From Deltaproteobacteria bacterium RIFOXYA12_FULL_61_11 (GTDB lineage Bacteria; Bdellovibrionota_F; JAHFAK01; YA12-FULL-61-11), in assembly GCA_001799195.1 (NCBI GenBank), contig MGSU01000151.1, positions 3,324 through 12,472 on the forward strand: a stretch of 9,149 nucleotides of DNA, given 5' to 3'. The notes under the pieces are model-generated. The model was not told the DNA's origin. It saw only the letters and a program-made list of their open reading frames with translations, and made no database searches. Shown here in pieces: positions 1 to 5,945 of this stretch. Positions within the stretch are counted from its first letter, which is position 1. Every line of letters starts with the position of its first letter. Position numbers and translations under genes: made by a program.

Positions 1-1
1 G

Positions 2-955
2 CTCCCACCCGGATTCGCGTACCTGCTCCAGGTCCGAGCGACCTGCCTGATCGGCCGCACCAAGACCATCGGCCGCAGCGATGCCGCTGGGACTCCCCAG
101 CTCGTCTTCGATTTCAGCGACCTCAAATGCACGGTCTGCGCTCGCAAGCGCGAGTGCGACCTCTGTCACAACCCCCATGTGGTCAGGCTCGACCACCTCA
201 ACCAGCTGGCGGTGTTCCGGCAACTGCGCGAGCTCTTCGACCGACGCCGAGAAGCCGTGGAACTCCTGCCGGAAGCCGACGCGAATTTCCTCCGCAACCT
301 TGCTACCAAACAGTTCGGCTTGCGCTTCGTCCCCTCGGTGCGTTGCCCGGTGGGCCACGTGGCCGAACTCCTGGGAACCTGCTCGACCGACCCCGACCTC
401 CTGGTCTTCGACCTCCAAGACCTTCCCTGCTCGCGCTGCGCTCATCGCGAGGCCTGTGCCCATCACCGTCACGAGGTTACCTATAAACTTTTCGACGCTA
501 CCCGTACCACGGACCGCTGGGTAGGGCTGAAACTGTTCCCGATCAAACGGTTCGGCAGCTTCGTGCGAGCACTCGCGCATTGTGAAGGGCAGGCTCCGGA
601 GGAACAGCTCCCCCAGCCCTGTCTCGTGGGCTACCTCTATTGCCGCCTCCAAGCCGACGGCACGGTGCTGCCCTGTTGCAAAGGAGCCCGGCTGCCCCTG
701 GGGTCAATCCTGGAACAGGACCTCGAGGCGATCTGGCGCGGTGCGCCGGCCCGCCGTTTCCGTGAACTCGGTTCGAAGAAAGAGTGCCTCTGCGAACGAC
801 TGGCCCTCTTTCCCTGTCGCGAATGCGACAATCGCGGGCTCAACAACGAGATGGTCGCCGCGCTCCAGGCTACTCACAGGTCCTCGGTCCGCGAGGGTGC
901 CGGGGCTGGTCAGGACGAGCGCCTCGCACTTGCTATTGCGAGGCTCGAGCGATGA
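2..955 (+). CDS. SPASM-domain protein, probable radical SAM enzyme, 5'-truncated by the window edge
   Basis: The frame is open from the first full codon (nt 2) to TGA at 953-955, giving 317 visible residues. A GTG at 179 could serve as an internal start, but the sequence before it repeats sequence after it, so the real start is very likely upstream of the window. Numbered from nt 2, residues 15-60 and 115-160 hold two copies of a cysteine-rich unit containing LVFD, then C-x2-C-x5-C-x2-C (C43, C46, C52, C55) or its H-ending version (C143, C146, C152, H155). Residues about 207-275 resemble a SPASM domain: C207, a DG-VLPCC segment (C225, C226), a GSI...IW...RFRE stretch, C262, C264 and a final C-x2-C (C272, C275). 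SPASM domains bind auxiliary Fe-S clusters in radical SAM enzymes that modify peptides or proteins. The barrel itself is not visible and is inferred to lie upstream. The stop overlaps the next start as ATGA, so the two are probably co-translated. Substrate unknown. Confidence 0.8.
   Translation, partial: LPPGFAYLLQVRATCLIGRTKTIGRSDAAGTPQLVFDFSDLKCTVCARKRECDLCHNPHVVRLDHLNQLAVFRQLRELFDRRREAVELLPEADANFLRNLATKQFGLRFVPSVRCPVGHVAELLGTCSTDPDLLVFDLQDLPCSRCAHREACAHHRHEVTYKLFDATRTTDRWVGLKLFPIKRFGSFVRALAHCEGQAPEEQLPQPCLVGYLYCRLQADGTVLPCCKGARLPLGSILEQDLEAIWRGAPARRFRELGSKKECLCERLALFPCRECDNRGLNNEMVAALQATHRSSVREGAGAGQDERLALAIARLER
44..481 (+). repeat. Two diverged cysteine-rich protein repeats, 300-nt period
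   Basis: Within the first gene, nt 44-181 and 344-481 encode matching units with an ungapped 100-residue offset. The aligned positions are C15/C115, VFD 35-37/135-137, DL 40-41/140-141, C43/C143, C46/C146, C52/C152 and C55/H155. The nucleotide copies are clearly diverged, so this is an old duplication rather than a recent tandem repeat. The ligand spacing suggests a metal site (zinc or Fe-S), which is inference. More copies may lie upstream of the window. Confidence 0.7.
940..943 (+). promoter_or_regulatory. Shine-Dalgarno for the radical SAM/SPASM gene at 952
   Basis: GAGG ends 8 nt before the ATG at 952, inside the end of the preceding gene. It supports 952 as the start over the longer open frame that reaches back to 784, whose upstream part merely overlaps the preceding gene. 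It fits translational coupling through the ATGA overlap. Confidence 0.55.
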
Positions 956-2637
956 GAACCTGGCGGCCCTCGCATTTTCCCCGCAACGTCATGCTCCAGA
1001 CCCATTCGCACTGCAATTCCGGCTGCGAATTCTGTCCCTACCCCACCCTGCGCGACACCCTCACCCACGGTTACATGCAGGACGCCCTGTTCACCCGTAT
1101 CATCGAGCAGCTCCGCGGACGGTCGGAGGTGAAGAGGATCCTCCTGTACTTGATGAACGAACCGCTGCTCGATCCCGCTCTGATCGAACGTATCCACCAG
1201 GCCAAAGCCGCCTGTCCCTCGGCCATGGTCCACCTCATGACCAACGGGCTGGCCCTCGACCCGGCCCTGGCTGCCGGTTTGATCGCTTCCCCCCTCGACT
1301 GGGTAGGCTTCTCCGTGCACGCGGCCACCGAGGAGACCTATCGCAGGATCACCGGACGGGAAGGTTACCGAGCCGTGGTCGAGAACATCAAGGACTTCCT
1401 GCGCCTTGCCGGTGCAGCGGGCAAAGACCTCAGCCGCTACGTCATGATCAACCTCACGCGCTCCCCGGAACATCTCGCCGACCCCGAGCGCGACCAAGCC
1501 CTGGCGACCTGGCGAAACCTGGGCATCACCCGGGTGGAGTACTTCGACCATCCCATCAGCAGGGCCGGGAACGTCCCGACCATACAGAAGGCCGAACGCC
1601 AAGGGCTCAACGGGTGCGCCTCAATCTGGGCTACCGAGATGCTCCACGTCCTGTTCAACGGCGACGTCGTCCCGTGCTGCATGGACTGGAGCCGCGAACA
1701 AGTCCTGGGTAACCTGGAGCGGGAAAGCATCGAGTCTCTCTGGAACGGCCCGGCGTATACGTCCTTCCGCAAGCAGCTCTTCGGCCTCAGTCCCCTACCT
1801 CCGGATTTTCTCTGTACCCGCTGTGAGGCTTCCATCCCGATGACCACCGATACCTCCCCCCCTGCCGTCATCGTGTTCGACGCTCCCCTGGGAGAAGACG
1901 ACCTCCATCACGTGCTGCACCGTCTCGAAGGCGAAGCAGGAGAAGAATTCTTCTTCAGTCCTCGCAGCCGCATCGGGGTTCCCGAAACACTGTTCAAATT
2001 CTTGGAATTGCTTGATTCCCACGATCTGCGGCACCAACATCTGGCGCTGAGCCTCAACCGCTACGACCATTTGGACGAAGCCACCCTGCGATCGCTGCGC
2101 GACTTCGGAGTCCAGCGCCTCTACCATTTCGGCGGCAGCTTCTGTGCCGAAACCCTCCGCCGCAGGAACCTCTCCTACACCCCTAGGCAACTGGCCGAGG
2201 TCCTGCAGCGGTGCATCGCGCTCGGCCTGCGCAACGACGTGCAGATCGACCTCTGTTTTCCCGGAGAAACCGAAGAGCAGTTCCGCGAAAGCGTGGCCTT
2301 CGTCGCCCGCCACCACGCCTTGCTCAATGGCACCCTGGAACTCCGCCCCTTCTCTTTCGAACGGGGTTCCGTGTTCCACCTCCACCCCGAACGCTATGGG
2401 CTGATCATCATCGACGATGCCTTCCTCGACGGCTGGCACTACCAGGGCTACAACAATCACAGCTATCGACGTAAGAAACTCAACGAATTCCAAATCGTCC
2501 TGAACCATTTCGGCGTAGCCAATCGGATGCACGCGCTCACCTTGATCGAGCGGCGCGATCCGACCATGGAGGCCGCGGTGATACGGCGCTTGGTAGGTCC
2601 AGAGAGGAGCGAGGTCCATGGAAGGCATCAATCGTAA
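952..2637 (+). CDS. Radical SAM/SPASM protein with a C-terminal second half-barrel
   Basis: The 561-residue product starts at ATG 952, chosen for the ATGA overlap, the GAGG 8 nt upstream and the radical SAM motif close behind. The 4Fe-4S/SAM motif is C21-x3-C25-x2-C28, followed by barrel-like elements (LYLMNEP, HLMTNG, VGFSVHA). Residues about 222-291 form a SPASM-like domain: C222, NGDVVPCC (C242, C243), a GNL...SLWNG stretch, then C288-x2-C291. Family knowledge says such proteins abstract hydrogen from peptide, protein or small substrates and use the SPASM cysteines for auxiliary clusters. Residues about 305-561 are extra: a segment with YDHLDE, FGVQRLYHFGGSFCAETLRRR, and a PGETEEQF motif at 437-444 resembles the second half of a B12-type or Elp3/HemN-like radical SAM barrel, but no second CxxxCxxC accompanies it. 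It overlaps the ribonuclease gene by 20 nt, implying co-expression. The substrate is not identifiable; the radical SAM call is firm. Confidence 0.92.
   Translation: MRTWRPSHFPRNVMLQTHSHCNSGCEFCPYPTLRDTLTHGYMQDALFTRIIEQLRGRSEVKRILLYLMNEPLLDPALIERIHQAKAACPSAMVHLMTNGLALDPALAAGLIASPLDWVGFSVHAATEETYRRITGREGYRAVVENIKDFLRLAGAAGKDLSRYVMINLTRSPEHLADPERDQALATWRNLGITRVEYFDHPISRAGNVPTIQKAERQGLNGCASIWATEMLHVLFNGDVVPCCMDWSREQVLGNLERESIESLWNGPAYTSFRKQLFGLSPLPPDFLCTRCEASIPMTTDTSPPAVIVFDAPLGEDDLHHVLHRLEGEAGEEFFFSPRSRIGVPETLFKFLELLDSHDLRHQHLALSLNRYDHLDEATLRSLRDFGVQRLYHFGGSFCAETLRRRNLSYTPRQLAEVLQRCIALGLRNDVQIDLCFPGETEEQFRESVAFVARHHALLNGTLELRPFSFERGSVFHLHPERYGLIIIDDAFLDGWHYQGYNNHSYRRKKLNEFQIVLNHFGVANRMHALTLIERRDPTMEAAVIRRLVGPERSEVHGRHQS
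2605..2609 (+). promoter_or_regulatory. Shine-Dalgarno for the RNase E/G gene
   Basis: AGGAG lies 8 nt before ATG 2618 and within the last codons of the upstream radical SAM gene. It is the strongest ribosome binding site in the window. It fixes the RNase start at 2618 and so confirms the 20-nt gene overlap. Confidence 0.75.
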
Positions 2638-4123
2638 ACTCCTGATCACCGGTAACCCCTTCGAATGCCGGGCCGCTTTACTGGAGAACAACGTCCCCGT
2701 CGAATTCTTCGTCGAGAGGTCCAATGACCTCGGGTTGGTCGGCAATATCTACAAAGGAGTGGTGGCCAGGGTCTTGCCGGGAATGCAGGCGGCCTTCATC
2801 GACATCGGGTTGGAGAAATCGGCCTTCCTCTACGTCAATGAGGTGATACCGGACAACTCCAGCTTGCTCGCCGAGGACGACGAGCTCGGGGAACCGCAGC
2901 TACGGCCGCGGGGGAAAGAACGCATCGAAAACCTGCTCCAGCAAGGTCAGGAAATCCTGGTCCAGGTTTCCAAAGACCCCATCGGGACCAAGGGGGCCCG
3001 GCTCACCTCCAACATTTCCTTGCCCGGTCGGTTCCTCGTCTACCTACCCCTCGTCGACCACGTCGGTGTGTCCAAGAAGATCGAGCGAGAGGCCGAACGC
3101 CAACGGCTCAAGGACTACGTTCTCCAGAACCGCCCGACCCAAGTCGGGTTCATCGTCCGCACGGTCTGCGATGGCGCGCGCGTGACCAAGCTCAAGAGCG
3201 ATATGGAATACCTCGCGATGCTCTGGGAGGATATTCTCAAACGGCAAGAGAGCGTCAGCGGTCCCGAACTGATCCACCAGGAGCTGACCCTGCCGTTACG
3301 ACTGGTCAGGGATATCCTCTCCGACGAAGTCGACGAGTTGGTCATGGACCACGCCGAGATCCACCGCGACGTCCTCCGGTTCGTCCAGAAGTTCATGCCC
3401 AGGCAGAAGAAGAAGATCGTCCTGGACCAGGACAACGCCCTGCCCTTGTTCGAACGCTACGGTCTGGAGTTGGAGATCGAACGCAGCCTCGAACGCAAGA
3501 TCTGGCTCAAGTCGGGGGGATACATCGTCATCGACCCCACCGAGGCCCTTGTTTCCATCGATGTCAACACCGGCAAATACGTCGGCACGGCCAGCCAGGA
3601 GGAGACCATCCTCAAGACCAACCTGGAGGCGGTCAAAGAGATCGCCTATCAACTCCGACTGCGGAATATCGGAGGCCTCATCGTCATCGACCTGATCGAC
3701 ATGCCGCGCGAGAGCGACCGCACCCTGGTTCATGCCACGCTCCTGGAAAGCCTGCGGAATGACCGCGCCCGTTCCAAGGTACTCAAGTTCTCGGAGCTCG
3801 GGCTGGTCGAAATGTCCAGGAAGCGCGTGCGCGAGAGCCTCAATCAGGTCCTCATGGAGCGCTGTCCCTATTGTCATGGCAAGGGATTGCTCAAATCGGC
3901 CACGACCTTGGCCCATGCGATCTTCCGGCAGGCGTGCCGCGAATTGAACCAGCAAGACCAGGCTTCCCAGGTACTGGTCCACGCTCATCCCACCATGATC
4001 GACGCAATCTATAGCGAAGAACGGGAACTCCTCGACCACCTCGAAACGACCTACAAAATTTCCGTTGTCTTTCGTCCGGAGGACGGGTACCATGTCGAAC
4101 GATTCAAGGTGGTGGTTCAGTAA
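2618..4123 (+). CDS. rng: Ribonuclease G (RNase E/G family endoribonuclease)
   Basis: The 501-residue product matches the size of RNase G (E. coli about 489) and lacks the long C-terminal scaffold of RNase E. The order of elements is that of the family. An S1-type RNA-binding region spans about residues 38-130, with IYKGVVARVLPGMQAAFIDI and LTSNISLPGR. A 5'-sensor segment IVRT follows (R181, T182, corresponding to R169/T170 of RNase E). The DNase I-like catalytic core contains D315 in SIDVNTGK and D358 in IVIDLIDM, the expected Mg-binding aspartates. A C416-P-Y-C419 zinc-link follows SRKRVRESL. A modest acidic insertion occurs near residues 84-92. Known members cleave single-stranded A/U-rich RNA, mature the 16S rRNA 5' end and take part in mRNA decay in the cytoplasm. 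The gene is translationally coupled to the radical SAM gene upstream and ends 12 nt before the next gene. Confidence 0.96.
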   Translation: MEGINRKLLITGNPFECRAALLENNVPVEFFVERSNDLGLVGNIYKGVVARVLPGMQAAFIDIGLEKSAFLYVNEVIPDNSSLLAEDDELGEPQLRPRGKERIENLLQQGQEILVQVSKDPIGTKGARLTSNISLPGRFLVYLPLVDHVGVSKKIEREAERQRLKDYVLQNRPTQVGFIVRTVCDGARVTKLKSDMEYLAMLWEDILKRQESVSGPELIHQELTLPLRLVRDILSDEVDELVMDHAEIHRDVLRFVQKFMPRQKKKIVLDQDNALPLFERYGLELEIERSLERKIWLKSGGYIVIDPTEALVSIDVNTGKYVGTASQEETILKTNLEAVKEIAYQLRLRNIGGLIVIDLIDMPRESDRTLVHATLLESLRNDRARSKVLKFSELGLVEMSRKRVRESLNQVLMERCPYCHGKGLLKSATTLAHAIFRQACRELNQQDQASQVLVHAHPTMIDAIYSEERELLDHLETTYKISVVFRPEDGYHVERFKVVVQ

Positions 4124-4135
4124 TCCGTCCGCGAG

Positions 4136-5932
4136 GTGTTCCCCATCGTCTACCACTTCGAAGAAACGTTGCTGCAGATCTCCGGTGAAGCCCACTCCGG
4201 CATCTTGTCCATAACCGTCGGCGCCGAGCTCGAGGGCCGGGTCTTCTTCAAAGAAGGCTTGGTCATCCACAGTCAGCTCCAGCCAAGCAGCGATCTGCTC
4301 GGCAACCTCTTGGTCCTGCTCGGGCACCTTTCCGACGAGGACAACGATTATCTCGTCAAGGAATATCGCCAGACGACCCAGGAACGGGAAATTGGGCAAT
4401 ACGGACAACTCCTCATCGCTCGGGAATACCTCGAGGAGGAGGAACTCGAGTCCCTCCTGGCTCTGCAACTCAACCTGCGGCTCTTTCGTTTACTCGCCCA
4501 GCTCGAGTACAAGGCCAATTTCATCCACAAGAAGGCTGCCCTCTTCAAAAGCACCCTGGTCCAGCTCCAGCCCAACGACATACTCGCTTTTCTCGACAAC
4601 CTGTTGGCACCCAGTGCGACCGAGCAACCCTATGCGACCTTGCTCCGATCCCGAACCACCGAGGAGAGCTACGACCTCTCGGTGACCAGCCTCGGCGCGG
4701 TGCTCTGGAAGCTGCGGCTGATCGGTTTCGACGGGACCCTGGAGCTCGAAGCCCCCCCCACGAGCGGAGTGTGCAAAGGCTTGCGCTTCGACGGGGGTAT
4801 ACCAACCGACCTGTTGGGCTTCGACCAGGACGAAGCCCTGGCCACGCTCCTGGTGACGGGGAAGTACCTCTCTCCGAAAGATGCCGCGGAACTACAAGAC
4901 GCAGCGAGGGACCGCAACCTCTCCTTTTCAGAGGTCCTCACCGGCGCCAATGGATTGTTCGATCAAGCTACCCTTGCTCGCCACTTGGTCACGGTGCGTC
5001 GGCGAGGTTGTCTGACCCTGCTCCAACTAGGTCGAGGAACCGCCCGCCTCGTCGCGGCAGCTCCAGGGACCGAGCACCCGAACCCCGCCGGAACCTGCAA
5101 GCCCCTCCACGCGAAACCTCGAACGGAGACCACTCCGCAACCTCCCGAAGAAGAAGAACTCGAGACAGAACCTTCCTTCGTCGACTCCGAGGGCGAGGTC
5201 CCGATCACCCCGCAGAAAACTCAACGCCGCCCCGGACAACCCGCTCCGAGCCTGCGTTTCCAATGCCGAGGCAGCAAGATCGAGATCCTCACCGGTTCGG
5301 TCATCCTCCTGGCAAAACTCTACCGGGACCAACTCAGCAGGGGTGTCCTCGAACTCCGCCACCCCAAGGCCGCGTATTACAAAGACTTCAAAGTGTTCAT
5401 TCGCCACGAACGAGATCTCCACGGTCCCTACGTGGCCGTCTCCGATCCGAGCAAACGTACGTTGGTGTTCCAGGATTTCTCCCACCACGTAGACGCAAAG
5501 TTCCGCAAAATCCTGTTCGATCTCCACGCCACCGCTCCTCCCGAGACGAAGAAGGAACTCGAATCCCTTCTCGATCTTTCGCTCCCGGCTCGGATCAAGG
5601 TGACCCTCGCGCTGCATCGCGAGCAGGTCTTCCGTAGGCTGCTCTTCCCGGTCCTCCCCATCGTCGCGGTGTTGGCGCTGGCCCTCGGACTCCTGTTCGC
5701 CCTGAGCAGAGAGGACGATGGTTCCGACTTCGACAAGAGCACGATCACCCGCCGCGAAGCGCTCAACGCCGTGTACAAGAGCGGCGATATCCGTACCATC
5801 GAGAAAGACTCGGAAGCCACTATTTTCCTGGTACTCAACAGTGGCTCGAAAATTGAGGTCACCCGAGAGGTCTACGACCAGTGCGACACCATGGTACGCA
5901 AAAAAATCAATATCCTGCGACGTATGAAATGA
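4136..5932 (+). CDS. Double PATAN-like (DUF4388) domain membrane protein
   Basis: The 598-residue product starts at GTG 4136, 12 nt after the RNase stop and in the same frame. No in-frame ATG exists near the N terminus and the SD is weak (GCGAG abutting the start), so translation may depend on coupling. Residues about 11-120 match the PATAN/DUF4388 pattern: SGILSI, EGRVFFKEGLVIHSQ, GNLLVLLGHLS, then YGQLLI...YLEEEELESLLALQ. Residues about 188-296 repeat it: FDGTLELE, GLRFDGGIP, ALATLLVTGKYLS, FSEVLTGANGLFDQATLARHL. Residues 310-372 are a Pro/Glu-rich linker. Residues 372-490 form an unrecognised globular region. A hydrophobic helix spans about 502-523, with basic residues before it and acidic ones after, suggesting N-in/C-out topology and a roughly 75-residue extracytoplasmic tail. 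PATAN domains are linked by family knowledge to signalling and adaptor roles in gliding, motility and envelope processes. The specific function is unknown. Confidence 0.8.
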   Translation: MFPIVYHFEETLLQISGEAHSGILSITVGAELEGRVFFKEGLVIHSQLQPSSDLLGNLLVLLGHLSDEDNDYLVKEYRQTTQEREIGQYGQLLIAREYLEEEELESLLALQLNLRLFRLLAQLEYKANFIHKKAALFKSTLVQLQPNDILAFLDNLLAPSATEQPYATLLRSRTTEESYDLSVTSLGAVLWKLRLIGFDGTLELEAPPTSGVCKGLRFDGGIPTDLLGFDQDEALATLLVTGKYLSPKDAAELQDAARDRNLSFSEVLTGANGLFDQATLARHLVTVRRRGCLTLLQLGRGTARLVAAAPGTEHPNPAGTCKPLHAKPRTETTPQPPEEEELETEPSFVDSEGEVPITPQKTQRRPGQPAPSLRFQCRGSKIEILTGSVILLAKLYRDQLSRGVLELRHPKAAYYKDFKVFIRHERDLHGPYVAVSDPSKRTLVFQDFSHHVDAKFRKILFDLHATAPPETKKELESLLDLSLPARIKVTLALHREQVFRRLLFPVLPIVAVLALALGLLFALSREDDGSDFDKSTITRREALNAVYKSGDIRTIEKDSEATIFLVLNSGSKIEVTREVYDQCDTMVRKKINILRRMK

Positions 5933-5945
5933 TGTGAGCCGGCCG

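Noticed and set aside
179-955. GTG 179 as the true start of gene 1
   Set aside because: The frame is open to the window edge and the first cysteine-rich repeat copy lies before GTG 179, so the coding region clearly extends upstream.
582-1712. A 376-codon plus-strand frame overlapping genes 1 and 2
   Set aside because: It is Arg/Pro/Ser-rich and out of frame with the SPASM and radical SAM motifs on both sides, a shadow of GC-rich coding.
1795-2745. A 316-codon minus-strand open frame under the radical SAM C-terminal extension
   Set aside because: The sense frame continues without a break through barrel-like motifs to a coupled start. The antisense product is featureless.
4121-4138. Possible read-through from RNase G into the PATAN gene, which is in the same frame
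   Set aside because: TAA is an efficient stop, the context shows no recoding signal or stable downstream hairpin, and GTG 12 nt later is a normal start for a coupled gene.
3296-4468. A 390-codon minus-strand open frame across the RNase G end and the next gene start
   Set aside because: It spans two real plus-strand genes, is Asp/Val/Glu-rich in the way antisense of GC-biased genes is, and has no recognisable domain.
4771-5637. A 288-codon plus-strand frame within the double-PATAN gene
   Set aside because: It is Arg/Pro-rich with no domain, and the other frame carries a clear PATAN repeat, linker and TM helix throughout.
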